This document shows, piece after piece, positions 1 to 8,452 of a stretch of DNA of 64,000 bases (positions are counted from its first letter, which is position 1; every line of letters starts with the position of its first letter). The DNA comes from Flavobacterium sufflavum (GTDB lineage Bacteria > Bacteroidota > Bacteroidia > Flavobacteriales > Flavobacteriaceae), in the NCBI RefSeq assembly GCF_004016525.1, contig NZ_SACJ01000006.1, forward strand, positions 1 to 64,000. Reading direction: 5' to 3'. Below the pieces are notes generated by a model. It did no database searches and had not been told where the DNA came from. It saw nothing but the letters and a program-made list of their open reading frames with translations. The translations under genes were made by a program, and so were the position numbers.

Positions 1-152
1 AGCGAAAGCATAAGCAAAAGTTTAGTATTTGTTTGAAATTAAGCACTTTAAATATACTAACTTTTGCTTTTTTGTACAATTATTTTTACGTATTTATTAC
101 GTGATTATATCGAACTCACGTTAATTACCATAACAGCCGTTAAAATTTAGGC

Positions 153-187
153 ATAAAAAAAGCGGAGTAAATAATTACTCCGCTTTC
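153..187 (-). terminator. Intrinsic terminator of the ilv operon
   Basis: A perfect 11-bp stem (AAGCGGAGTAA at 160-170 against TTACTCCGCTT at 175-185) is followed, on the minus strand, by a run of seven T. It lies 24 bases beyond the ilvC stop codon and so ends the ilv transcript. Bases 1-152 beyond it show no gene. Confidence 0.85.
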
Positions 188-210
188 TTATCTTTATTAA
201 AATATCGTGA

Positions 211-1683
211 TTAAACGATTTTTTTCATTGCAGTCATTGACTCTCTCAACCAAGCTCCTACTTCTTCAACTGGGTGGTTTCTGATGATGCTGTTCACTTC
301 GATTAATTCTTTGTTATCAACACCGTTAGTTCCGTTACCAAATGGACGTCCAACTAAGTTAGATGGTGCATTTTTAACGTAATCAGCGATTAATGGCTTA
401 CAAGCGTGGTCAAACAAATAACATCCGTACTCAGCAGTATCAGAGATTACACGGTTCATTTCGAACAATTTCTTTCTTGCAATTGTGTTAGCAATAAGTG
501 GAGTTTCGTGTAATGACTCGTAGTAAGCAGACTCTTCGATAATTCCTGAATCAGTCATAGCTTCAAAAGCTAATTCAACACCAGCTTTTACCATAGCTAC
601 CATCAATACTCCGTTATCGTAGTATTCTTGCTCAGAGATTTCAACATCTCCAGCTGGAGTTTTCTCGAAGTTAGTTGCTTCAGTAGCAGCTCTCCAAGTT
701 AATAAGTTTTTATCATCATTAGCCCAGTCTTCCATCATTGTTTTAGAGAATTCTCCAGAGATGATATCATCCATGTGTTTTTGGAACAATGGACGCATGA
801 TGTCTTTTAATTCATCAGCAACTTTAAATGCAGCAATTTTAGCAGGATTAGACAATCTGTCCATCATGTTAGTGATACCACCATGTTTCAATCCTTCAGT
901 GATAGTTTCCCATCCGTATTGGATTAATTTAGAAGCATATCCTGGCTCAACACCTTCAGCAACCATTTTATCAAAACATAAGATAGATCCTGTTTGTAAC
1001 AAACCACAAAGGATAGTTTGCTCTCCCATTAAATCAGATTTTACTTCAGCTACGAAAGATGAACGTAAAACTCCTGCTCTGTTTCCTCCTGTTGCAACAG
1101 CGTAAGCTTTTGCCTGATCTAAACCTAAACCGTTTGGATCATTTTCAGGGTGAACAGCGATTAATGTAGGTACACCAAATCCTCTTTTGTACTCTTCACG
1201 TACTTCAGATCCCGGACATTTAGGAGCACACATAATAACTGTTAAGTCTTTACGGATTTGCATTCCTTCTTCTACAATATTAAAACCATGAGAATAAGCT
1301 AAAGTAGCTCCTTGCTTCATTAATGGCATAATTGTAGTAACTACAGCAGTGTGTTGTTTATCTGGTGTAAGGTTACATACTAAATCAGCCGTTGGAATTA
1401 ATTCTTCATAAGTTCCCACATTGAAACCATTATCAGCAGCGTTCATGAAAGAAGCTCTTTTTTGAGCAATAGCTTCAGGACGTAATGCATAAGAAATATC
1501 TAAACCTGAATCTCTCATGTTCAAACCTTGGTTCAAACCTTGAGCACCACAACCAACGATAACTACTTTTTTACCTTTTAAAGCTTCGATTCCATTAGCA
1601 AATTCTGATTGATCCATGAATTCGCAAACGCCTAATTGTTCTAATTGTAATCTAAGTGGTAATGAATTGAAATAATTTGCCAT
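211..1683 (-). CDS. ilvC: Ketol-acid reductoisomerase, class II (long form)
   Basis: This enzyme catalyses the NADPH- and Mg-dependent isomeroreduction of 2-acetolactate or 2-aceto-2-hydroxybutyrate, the second shared step of valine and isoleucine synthesis. At 490 residues it is the long class II form with a duplicated C-terminal knotted domain, against about 330 residues in class I. The dinucleotide motif VIVGCGAQG sits at residues 41-49 and the Mg-binding segment [12 protein letters not shown] lies in the first knotted domain. It is the last gene of ilvD-ilvB-ilvN-ilvC, starts 15 bases after ilvN ends, and is followed by a strong terminator. Expression probably follows the attenuator upstream of ilvD. 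Identification is secure from family motifs and operon context. Confidence 0.97.
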   Translation of the reverse strand: MANYFNSLPLRLQLEQLGVCEFMDQSEFANGIEALKGKKVVIVGCGAQGLNQGLNMRDSGLDISYALRPEAIAQKRASFMNAADNGFNVGTYEELIPTADLVCNLTPDKQHTAVVTTIMPLMKQGATLAYSHGFNIVEEGMQIRKDLTVIMCAPKCPGSEVREEYKRGFGVPTLIAVHPENDPNGLGLDQAKAYAVATGGNRAGVLRSSFVAEVKSDLMGEQTILCGLLQTGSILCFDKMVAEGVEPGYASKLIQYGWETITEGLKHGGITNMMDRLSNPAKIAAFKVADELKDIMRPLFQKHMDDIISGEFSKTMMEDWANDDKNLLTWRAATEATNFEKTPAGDVEISEQEYYDNGVLMVAMVKAGVELAFEAMTDSGIIEESAYYESLHETPLIANTIARKKLFEMNRVISDTAEYGCYLFDHACKPLIADYVKNAPSNLVGRPFGNGTNGVDNKELIEVNSIIRNHPVEEVGAWLRESMTAMKKIV

Positions 1684-1698
1684 TTTCTAATATTTAAT

Positions 1699-2226
1699 TT
1701 ATGATTTTAATTCTTCTAATAATAAACTTGTCACTTCCATTTTTTCTTTGGAAACTGATATTCTTCCTGAACGTACAAACTGCATAATCCCAAAAGGTTT
1801 TAATTTAGAATGTAGTTCTTCAATTTCAGAACGTCTTCCTGATTTTGAAATCACAAAAAAGTCTCTGGATACAGTTACAATTTCGGAATGACTTTCTTTG
1901 ATGATGTTTTGAATTTGTCTTTCGTCAAATAATAAACTGGAATTGATTTTGAATAAAGCACTTTCCAGGAAGATAGTTTCCTCATCTACGTGATAAAACG
2001 CTTTAATTACTTCAATTTGTTTTTCGATTTGACCAACAATATTTTGTACCCATTTTTCAGTAGTATCCACTACAATTACAAATCGGGAAACGTTTTCAAT
2101 TTCCGATTCGGATACGTTTAAACTCAATATATTGATATGGCGTTTTAAGAATATCCCGGATATTCTGTTCAATAAGCCAACGTTGTTTTCTGAATATACA
2201 GAAATGGTGAATGTTTTATTTTCCAT
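1699..2226 (-). CDS. ilvN: Acetolactate synthase small (regulatory) subunit
   Basis: This is the regulatory subunit of acetohydroxyacid synthase, which activates the catalytic subunit and usually confers feedback inhibition by valine. An N-terminal ACT domain covers roughly residues 5-80, seen in the segment SVYSENNVGLLNRISGIF. The C-terminal half, about residues 85-165, resembles the second domain of IlvN/IlvH proteins. The length of 175 residues is usual for the family. It lies 4 bases downstream of ilvB, which suggests translational coupling and matched subunit production. The symbol ilvH would also be defensible, as the two names are used interchangeably in this phylum. Confidence 0.94.
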   Translation of the reverse strand: MENKTFTISVYSENNVGLLNRISGIFLKRHINILSLNVSESEIENVSRFVIVVDTTEKWVQNIVGQIEKQIEVIKAFYHVDEETIFLESALFKINSSLLFDERQIQNIIKESHSEIVTVSRDFFVISKSGRRSEIEELHSKLKPFGIMQFVRSGRISVSKEKMEVTSLLLEELKS

Positions 2227-2230
2227 AATA

Positions 2231-3943
2231 TTAACTTAATCGGATATCAGAAACCGAAGCTCCTGTTGGAATCATTGGGAATACATTGTTCTCTTTTTCA
2301 ACCATAACTTCAAGAAAATAAGAGTCTTTAGAAGCCATCATTTCAGCAATTGCTTCATCCAGTTCTTGTCTCTTAGTTACTTTTCTGGCTTTGATATAAT
2401 AACCTTCGGCAATAGCACAAAAGTTAGGATTTGTCATTACTGTAGAAGCATATCTATAGTCAAAAAACAATTCTTGCCATTGTCTTACCATTCCTAAAAA
2501 TTCGTTGTTCAATACCACAATTTTAACCGGTACCTTAGTTTGATGAATAGTTCCTAATTCCTGGATATTCATCTGGAAACCACCATCACCAATAATTGCA
2601 ACAACTTCACGATCCGGTCTTCCCATTTTAGCTCCAATTGCAGCCGGCAAAGCAAATCCCATAGTTCCTAAACCTCCTGAAGTTACATTACTTTTAGTTT
2701 GGTTAAATTTAGCATAACGGCAAGCAAACATTTGGTGTTGACCAACATCAGAAACCATTATCGCATCCCCTTTCGAGTGTTTGTTAATCATTTCGATAGT
2801 TTCACCCATTGAAATTCCTTTTCCATTCGTTGGAGCCAATTCTTCATTGATAACTGCATCTAATTCAATTTCGTATTTCTTCTTGAATTCGTTATGCCAT
2901 TCTTCGTGAGAATTCTTTTCAATAAGAGGTAATAATGCTGTTAGCGCTTCTTTTAAATCAGCTAATACAGCAACCTCAGTTTTTACGTTTTTATCAATCT
3001 CAGCTGGGTCAATTTCAAAATGAACTACTTTTGCTTGTTTAGCATAAGTAGCCAGATTCCCAGTAACACGGTCATCAAAACGCATTCCTAATGCGATTAA
3101 AACATCACATTCGTTAGTTAAAACATTCGGTCCGTAATTTCCGTGCATTCCTACCATTCCTACGTTCAATTCGTGTTCTGTAGGCAAAGCAGAAAGACCT
3201 AATATAGTCCAGGCTGCTGGTATTCCTGATTTTTCAATCAATGCTTTCAATTCTTCTTCCGCTTTACTCAGAATGATTCCTTGACCAAAAATAATCATCG
3301 GTTTTTTAGCCTTATTGATTATTTCAGCCGCTGCCGCAACCTTTTCGATTTTCAAAACAGGTTTTGGATGATAACTTCTGATATCAGTACATTTTTTATA
3401 ACTAAAATCTAAAGTATCAAACTGTGCATTTTTAGTAATATCGACTAATACTGGTCCCGGGCGTCCTGATCTGGCAATGTAAAATGCTTTTGCCATAATC
3501 TCAGGAATTTCATCAGCCTCAGTAATTTGGTAATTCCATTTTGTTACCGGAGTCGAAATTCCGATAATATCTGTTTCCTGAAAAGCATCAGAACCCAATA
3601 AATGTTTCCCTACCTGTCCAGTGATACATACCATTGGAGTAGAATCGATTTGAGCATCAGCAATACCTGTAACCAGGTTTGTAGCTCCTGGTCCGGAAGT
3701 TGCAATAGCAACCCCTACTTTTCCGGTAGCTCTGGCAAAACCTTGTGCAGCGTGAGCAGCACCTTGTTCGTGACGCACCAATACATGGTGCAATTGATCT
3801 TGAAATTTATATAATTCGTCGTAAACCGGCATTATGGCACCACCTGGATATCCATAAACTAAGTCAACTCCTTCGGCTAATAAGCATCTGATAACTGCTT
3901 CTGCTCCTGATATTTTCATTGTTTGTCTTTTTTGTTTTGGCAA
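2231..3943 (-). CDS. ilvB: Acetolactate synthase large (catalytic) subunit
   Basis: This thiamine-diphosphate enzyme condenses pyruvate with pyruvate or 2-oxobutyrate, the committed step to valine, leucine and isoleucine. The N-terminal pyrimidine-binding domain shows the catalytic glutamate in VRHEQGAAHAAQGFARATG (near residue 58). A central FAD-type domain follows. The C-terminal diphosphate-binding domain shows GDGGFQMNIQELGT and the Mg-binding asparagine in VVLNNEFLGMVRQW. The 570 residues match the family. It lies 54 bases downstream of ilvD; that gap is AT-rich with degenerate TTGAAATTG-like repeats and holds no terminator, so it is probably part of the ilvD transcript. Confidence 0.97.
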   Translation of the reverse strand: MPKQKRQTMKISGAEAVIRCLLAEGVDLVYGYPGGAIMPVYDELYKFQDQLHHVLVRHEQGAAHAAQGFARATGKVGVAIATSGPGATNLVTGIADAQIDSTPMVCITGQVGKHLLGSDAFQETDIIGISTPVTKWNYQITEADEIPEIMAKAFYIARSGRPGPVLVDITKNAQFDTLDFSYKKCTDIRSYHPKPVLKIEKVAAAAEIINKAKKPMIIFGQGIILSKAEEELKALIEKSGIPAAWTILGLSALPTEHELNVGMVGMHGNYGPNVLTNECDVLIALGMRFDDRVTGNLATYAKQAKVVHFEIDPAEIDKNVKTEVAVLADLKEALTALLPLIEKNSHEEWHNEFKKKYEIELDAVINEELAPTNGKGISMGETIEMINKHSKGDAIMVSDVGQHQMFACRYAKFNQTKSNVTSGGLGTMGFALPAAIGAKMGRPDREVVAIIGDGGFQMNIQELGTIHQTKVPVKIVVLNNEFLGMVRQWQELFFDYRYASTVMTNPNFCAIAEGYYIKARKVTKRQELDEAIAEMMASKDSYFLEVMVEKENNVFPMIPTGASVSDIRLS

Positions 3944-3997
3944 TTTATTTTTTCAAAATTTGATATTGAAATTGAATTTTGAAATTGTAATTGACTA

Positions 3998-5671
3998 TTA
4001 TTTGTCAGTAACACATCCTTCAGATGCACTGGATACTGAACGCATATATTTTAGTAAAACTCCTTGTTTGATTGGTGATTCTGGTTGTTTCCAGTTAGCT
4101 TTACGTTTTGCGAATTCTTCGTCAGAGATTTTCATATTGATGGTGTTTTTCACAGCATCAATTGTAATAACATCTCCATTTTCGATTAAAGCAATTCCTC
4201 CACCTTCGTAAGCTTCCGGAGTAACGTGTCCTACTACAAAACCGTGAGAACCTCCAGAGAAACGTCCGTCAGTAATTAAAGCTACAGTATTTCCTAAACC
4301 AGCTCCCATAATGGCAGATGTAGGTTTTAACATTTCAGACATTCCAGGACCACCTTTTGGGCCGCAATAGCGGATAATGACGACATTTCCTGGTTTTACT
4401 TCACCTGCTTGTATTCCTCTGATTACATCTTTTTCACCTTCAAAAACTACAGCTGTACCTTCAAAGAATTCTCCTTCTTTTCCACTAATTTTTGCCACAC
4501 AACCTTCTGAAGCTATGTTTCCGTAAAGAATTTGAATATTCCCGGTAGCTTTTAATGCTTTCTGGATTTCAAAAATTACTTCTTGTCCATCGTGTAAATC
4601 AGGAACTGAAGCTAAATTTTCAGCAATTGTTTTTCCTGTTACAGTCAAACAATCCCCGTGTAAGAAACCTTCTTTTAGTAAATATTTCATTACTGCAGGA
4701 ACACCACCTACATTATGTAAATCTTCCATTAAGTATTTACCACTTGGTTTCAAGTCGGCTAATAATGGTGTTTTATCGCTGATGTCTTGGAAATCTTTTA
4801 ATGTTAATTCTATACCTACAGAATGAGCCATTGCAATTAAGTGCATTACTGCATTTGTAGAACCTCCTAAAACAGCTACCATTGTAATAGCATTTTCGAA
4901 AGCTTTACGAGTCATAATGTCTCTAGGCTTAATATCTTTTTCTAACAATATTCTGATAGCTTTTCCGGCATCAACACATTCTTGTTTTTTTTCCGGACTT
5001 AAAGCAGGATTAGAAGAACTATAAGGCAAACTCATTCCTAATGCTTCAATTGCTGATGACATGGTGTTAGCAGTGTACATTCCACCACAAGCACCTGCGC
5101 CTGGACAAGCATTTTGAATTACACCTTTAAAATCTTCCGGTGTAATTGTGTTGCTGATTTTTTTCCCTAAAGCTTCAAATGCAGAAACAATATTTAAATC
5201 CTGACCTTTCCATTTTCCTGGGTGAATTGATCCTCCATAAACCATAATAGAAGGTCGATTTACTCTCCCCATAGCCATTAAAGCTCCCGGCATATTTTTA
5301 TCACAACCCGGAACAGCAATCATAGCATCGTACCATTGTGCACCCATAACAGTTTCGATAGAATCGGCAATTACATCACGAGAAACTAATGAGAAACGCA
5401 TTCCATCGTTACCATTAGAAATACCATCACTTACACCAATGGTATTAAAAATCAAACCAACTAAATCTTCTTTCCATACCCCAGTCTTAATATCTTTAGC
5501 CAGATCATTTAAGTGCATGTTACACGGATTTCCGTCATAACCCATACTTACAATTCCTACCTGTGCTTTTTTAAGATCCTCTTCTGTCAATCCAATTCCG
5601 TAAAACATCGCTTGAGAAGCGGGTTGTGTCTCGTCCTGAGTGATTGTCTTGCTATATTTGTTTAATTCCAT
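3998..5671 (-). CDS. ilvD: Dihydroxy-acid dehydratase
   Basis: This iron-sulfur enzyme dehydrates 2,3-dihydroxy-isovalerate and 2,3-dihydroxy-3-methylvalerate to the 2-oxo acids, the third shared step of valine and isoleucine synthesis. Three conserved cysteines expected to hold the Fe-S cluster are visible in GNPCNMHL (near residue 51), PGCDKNMPG (near 124) and [15 protein letters not shown] (near 196). The C-terminal signature [19 protein letters not shown] carries the catalytic serine. The 557 residues are normal for the family. It is the first enzyme gene after the leader peptide and attenuator at 5705-5859, so its transcription should depend on the level of charged branched-chain tRNA. 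Confidence 0.97.
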   Translation of the reverse strand: MELNKYSKTITQDETQPASQAMFYGIGLTEEDLKKAQVGIVSMGYDGNPCNMHLNDLAKDIKTGVWKEDLVGLIFNTIGVSDGISNGNDGMRFSLVSRDVIADSIETVMGAQWYDAMIAVPGCDKNMPGALMAMGRVNRPSIMVYGGSIHPGKWKGQDLNIVSAFEALGKKISNTITPEDFKGVIQNACPGAGACGGMYTANTMSSAIEALGMSLPYSSSNPALSPEKKQECVDAGKAIRILLEKDIKPRDIMTRKAFENAITMVAVLGGSTNAVMHLIAMAHSVGIELTLKDFQDISDKTPLLADLKPSGKYLMEDLHNVGGVPAVMKYLLKEGFLHGDCLTVTGKTIAENLASVPDLHDGQEVIFEIQKALKATGNIQILYGNIASEGCVAKISGKEGEFFEGTAVVFEGEKDVIRGIQAGEVKPGNVVIIRYCGPKGGPGMSEMLKPTSAIMGAGLGNTVALITDGRFSGGSHGFVVGHVTPEAYEGGGIALIENGDVITIDAVKNTINMKISDEEFAKRKANWKQPESPIKQGVLLKYMRSVSSASEGCVTDK

Positions 5672-5704
5672 CGTATTTTTTTATTTTTTGTGCTAAAATA
5701 ATTC

Positions 5705-5733
5705 CAAAAAAAAACTCCCAATTTATGGGAGTT
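5705..5733 (-). terminator. Attenuator terminator hairpin in the ilv leader
   Basis: On the minus strand AACTCCCA, a 5-base loop and TGGGAGTT form a perfect 8-bp hairpin (arms at plus positions 5726-5733 and 5713-5720). It is followed at once by about eight T, a textbook intrinsic terminator. It lies between the leader peptide stop (5771) and the ilvD start (5671), so termination here would cut off ilvDBNC. It sits 42 bases before the ilvD start codon, not after a gene of normal size, which supports attenuation. Confidence 0.85.
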
Positions 5734-5770
5734 ATATAATATTATTTTTCAATTATATTAATAGCTTCCC
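5727..5770 (-). promoter_or_regulatory. Proposed antiterminator of the ilv attenuator
   Basis: Reading the minus strand, GGGA immediately after the leader stop codon (5767-5770) can pair with TCCC (5727-5730) inside the first arm of the terminator. ATATAAT (5752-5758) can pair with ATTATAT (5734-5740). These pairings exclude the terminator hairpin. A ribosome stalled in the Val/Ile/Leu codons would leave GGGA free and favour read-through. A ribosome reaching the stop codon would cover GGGA and let the terminator form. The stem is AT-rich with an internal loop, so the assignment is inference, not proof. Confidence 0.5.
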
Positions 5771-5833
5771 TTATGCATTTGTTGATACAACAATGACATT
5801 AACGACAGAAACTAATACGATTGAATTTTTCAT
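5771..5833 (-). CDS. ilv operon leader peptide (20 codons)
   Basis: A short frame reads MKNSIVLVSVVNVIVVSTNA and stops with TAA. Ten of its 20 residues are branched-chain amino acids: seven Val, two Ile and one Leu. That is what a ribosome-mediated attenuator of the ilv genes needs to sense shortage of their products. The ATG lies about 19 bases after a perfect TAnnTTTG -7 box, so the transcript would start only about 12 bases before it. The upstream stretch is A-rich, as is usual in this phylum, with no Shine-Dalgarno sequence. Within the frame, TTGTTG-TAT-CAACAA (5780-5794) can form a small pause hairpin. The peptide itself probably has no function. I give no symbol; it is analogous to enteric ilvL/ilvB leaders but not shown to be homologous. 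Confidence 0.78.
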   Translation of the reverse strand: MKNSIVLVSVVNVIVVSTNA

Positions 5834-5851
5834 TTTCTTTTTTTGATGGAA

Positions 5852-5859
5852 CAAAAGTA
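5852..5859 (-). promoter_or_regulatory. Promoter -7 box of the ilv leader
   Basis: The minus strand reads TACTTTTG, an exact match to the Bacteroidetes -7 consensus TAnnTTTG. A start roughly 6-7 bases downstream would place the leader peptide ATG about 12 bases into the transcript. No clean TTTG -33 element is seen at the expected spacing; the region is T-rich. Confidence 0.65.
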
Positions 5860-5944
5860 TAAAAACCTTTATACCTAAAAAAATAAAAATTAAAATTTTA
5901 TGAATTTCTTATCATTAATCTCAATTATCTATCAAAATAGTACA

Positions 5945-7063
5945 TTATACTATTGTTGATTGACCTAAATGTACATTATCATTATTAAAATACATTAAGT
6001 CGTCTTTATTTAAAATAAAATTGGAAACAAATTCCCCAACTTCATTTGTTCCAAATTTTGAATCTGGATTTAAATCTATTGTTACAACATTGTATTCAAT
6101 TGCTTTTTCAACTCCTTCATATACTTTCTTAGCTTCTTCGTTAAGACCAAAATGTTCTAACAACATCGCTGCCGAAAGTATGGCTGCAAAAGGATTGGCA
6201 ATATTTCTTCCTTTTGCATGAGGATAAGAACCATGAACAGGTTCAAACAACGCATTTTTTTCTCCTAATGAAGCTGATGGTAAAACTCCGATTGAACCTG
6301 TAATTACACTGGCTTCATCAGATAAAATATCTCCAAACAGATTCTCGGTCAATATTACGTCAAATTGTTTTGGATTTGATATAATTTGCTTTGCTGCGTT
6401 ATCAGCATACAAAAAATCTAAAGTTACATCAGGATAATCAGCTCCAATTTTTTTAACTACATTTCTCCATAAACGCGAAGTTTCAAGAACATTAGCCATA
6501 TCAACCAAGGTTACTTTTTTTCTTCTGTTTTGAGCCGATTTAAATGCTAAATGAGCTATTTTTGAAATCTCACCTTCAGTATATTCACATAAATCAGAAG
6601 CAATTGTTCCTGATTCGTTTATTTTTTTTTCTCCAAAATAAAGTCCGGCAGTTAACTCTCTATAAATGATAAAATCAACCCCTTCAACTATTTCTCTTTT
6701 TAAAGGAGATACATCAACTAAACTTTTAAAAGGCTTAAGGGGTCTGATATTTGCATAAAGCCCTAACTCTTTTCTCAATCGCAATAATCCTTGCTCGGGA
6801 CGAACTTTTGCATTAGAATCGGTGTCGTATTTTGGATCCCCGATTGCACCCAGCAAAACAGCATCTGTATTAAGACACAGATTTAATGTTTGTTCCGGTA
6901 ATGGTGAACCTGCTTTATCTATTGCTATAGCTCCCACAAGAGCATCTTCAAAAATAAAATCATGTTCATAAACCACTCCTACAGCATACAAAGCTTTTTT
7001 AGCCTGTAAGATTACTTCAGGACCAACACCGTCACCCGATAATACAGCAATTTTTAAGTTCAT
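5945..7063 (-). CDS. leuB: 3-isopropylmalate dehydrogenase
   Basis: This enzyme oxidatively decarboxylates 3-isopropylmalate to 2-oxoisocaproate using NAD, the third leucine-specific step. Family features are GDGVGPEVI near the N-terminus (residues 10-18), the substrate arginines in LLRLRKELGLYANIRPLK, the YRELTAGLYFGEK segment, and the metal and NAD region TENLFGDILSDEASVITGSIGVLPSAS. GSAP-like adenine-loop residues appear as FEPVHGSYPHAKGRNIANPFA. The length of 372 residues is slightly longer than usual because of a C-terminal tail. It follows leuA by 59 bases. The isopropylmalate isomerase genes leuC and leuD, often placed between or beside these genes, are not in this window. Confidence 0.95.
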   Translation of the reverse strand: MNLKIAVLSGDGVGPEVILQAKKALYAVGVVYEHDFIFEDALVGAIAIDKAGSPLPEQTLNLCLNTDAVLLGAIGDPKYDTDSNAKVRPEQGLLRLRKELGLYANIRPLKPFKSLVDVSPLKREIVEGVDFIIYRELTAGLYFGEKKINESGTIASDLCEYTEGEISKIAHLAFKSAQNRRKKVTLVDMANVLETSRLWRNVVKKIGADYPDVTLDFLYADNAAKQIISNPKQFDVILTENLFGDILSDEASVITGSIGVLPSASLGEKNALFEPVHGSYPHAKGRNIANPFAAILSAAMLLEHFGLNEEAKKVYEGVEKAIEYNVVTIDLNPDSKFGTNEVGEFVSNFILNKDDLMYFNNDNVHLGQSTIV

Positions 7064-7122
7064 GAGATTGATTTTTAATTAAAACGCTGCAAATTTAATC
7101 ATTTAAAACTCCTAAGCTCTAA

Positions 7123-8304
7123 CTATCGTTTAATTAAATCACCTTCAATTTTAGAAGCTGCAATAATCAAATGAATATCATCGTCTAAAACTTCTTTTTT
7201 AACATCGGCAAATTTCAAAAACTCAACGTAGACGACATCTAACTGTGTTTTTGTTAACTCATACCCTACTTTTTTAGCTCGGTATGCCAATGCTGCTCTA
7301 CCACTTCTGGCAGTAAGAACAATTGATGATTCATTAACTCCTACATCTAAAGGATCTATGATTTCATAAGTAGCCCTGTTTTTGATAACACCATCCTGAT
7401 GAATTCCAGAACTATGTGCAAAAGCATTAGCTCCCACGATTGCTTTGTTAGGTTGTACCATCATACCCATACTTTCAGAAACCAAACGACTCATCTCGTT
7501 TAATTGTTTAGTGTTGATATCAGTATATAAATTCAAATCAGGGTGTTGTTTGAAAATCATCACCACTTCTTCAAGTGCCGTGTTTCCTGCTCTTTCCCCA
7601 ATACCATTGATTGTACATTCGATTTGTCTGGCTCCATTAATAGCACCGGCGATAGAGTTAGCAGTTGCCATCCCTAAATCGTTATGACAGTGACAAGAGA
7701 TAGTTACATTATCAATACCTTTTACGTTTTCTTTTAGGTATTTAATTTTTGCTCCATACTCATCAGGCAAACAATAACCTGTTGTGTCAGGAATGTTTAA
7801 CACTGTAGCTCCTGATTTAATAACTTCTTCACAAACTTGTGCTAAGAAAGCATTATCGGTTCTTCCAGCATCTTCTGCGTAAAATTCTACATCTTCTACA
7901 TAAGATTTCGCATGTGCTACAGCAGCTTTTGCTCTGGCAATAATATCTTCTCTTGTTGTTTGTAATTTATGTAATATATGAGAGTCAGAAGTTCCTATAC
8001 CAGTATGAATACGTGGTCTTTTAGCATGTTTTAAGGCTTGGGCTGCTACATCAATATCGTTTTTCACAGCTCTGGTCAAACCACAAACTGTTGCATTTTG
8101 AACAATTTTACTAATTTCAGTAACAGATAAAAAATCGCCAGGACTAGAAACCGGAAAACCAGCTTCAATAATATCAACCCCCATCTTATCTAAGCGTTCC
8201 GCTATAACAAGTTTTTGATTGGTATCTAATTTACATCCCGGAACTTGTTCCCCATCTCGTAAAGTGGTATCAAAAATTTGGACTTTCTCTCTATTCATTT
8301 TCAT
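7123..8304 (-). CDS. leuA: 2-isopropylmalate synthase (short, no C-terminal regulatory domain)
   Basis: This enzyme condenses 2-oxoisovalerate with acetyl-CoA, the committed step of leucine synthesis. The HMGL-like TIM barrel fills residues 5-270, with [13 protein letters not shown] near residue 11, the metal-binding [15 protein letters not shown], and [33 protein letters not shown] marks the linker region. The protein stops at 393 residues, while enzymes such as that of E. coli have about 520 and end in a leucine-binding LeuA dimer domain. No remnant of that domain is seen after the stop. Loss of allosteric feedback is an inference. Homocitrate or citramalate synthase are conceivable alternatives, but the neighbouring leuB favours leuA. 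Confidence 0.9.
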   Translation of the reverse strand: MKMNREKVQIFDTTLRDGEQVPGCKLDTNQKLVIAERLDKMGVDIIEAGFPVSSPGDFLSVTEISKIVQNATVCGLTRAVKNDIDVAAQALKHAKRPRIHTGIGTSDSHILHKLQTTREDIIARAKAAVAHAKSYVEDVEFYAEDAGRTDNAFLAQVCEEVIKSGATVLNIPDTTGYCLPDEYGAKIKYLKENVKGIDNVTISCHCHNDLGMATANSIAGAINGARQIECTINGIGERAGNTALEEVVMIFKQHPDLNLYTDINTKQLNEMSRLVSESMGMMVQPNKAIVGANAFAHSSGIHQDGVIKNRATYEIIDPLDVGVNESSIVLTARSGRAALAYRAKKVGYELTKTQLDVVYVEFLKFADVKKEVLDDDIHLIIAASKIEGDLIKR

Positions 8305-8333
8305 TTATTTAATGTAATTTCACATCTTGATAA

Positions 8334-8341
8334 CAAAAATA
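8334..8341 (-). promoter_or_regulatory. Putative -7 box of leuA
   Basis: The minus strand reads TATTTTTG, matching TAnnTTTG, 30 bases before the leuA start codon. There is no clear TTTG at -33, and no leader peptide or hairpin was seen here, unlike upstream of ilvD. Confidence 0.5.
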
Positions 8342-8452
8342 TATTCTTTAGTTTGAATAGAAAATTCATTTTAATTGAATATACTGTTTATAAGTCTAGC
8401 AATAACAACCTAACTAACTAAAAATCAATTAGTTAAATCTATTTATTTTACA

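Noticed and set aside
102..120. CGTGA...TCACG inverted repeat beyond the ilv terminator
   Set aside because: Five base pairs around an 11-base loop are too weak to call, and only one copy was seen.
7064..7122. Remnant of a LeuA C-terminal domain after leuA (frameshift)
   Set aside because: Only 59 bases separate leuA from leuB, with no similarity to that domain in any frame.
8305..8452. T-box, riboswitch or leader peptide before leuA
   Set aside because: I saw no Leu-rich short frame, no terminator hairpin and no T-box-like sequence in this gap, only a -7 box.
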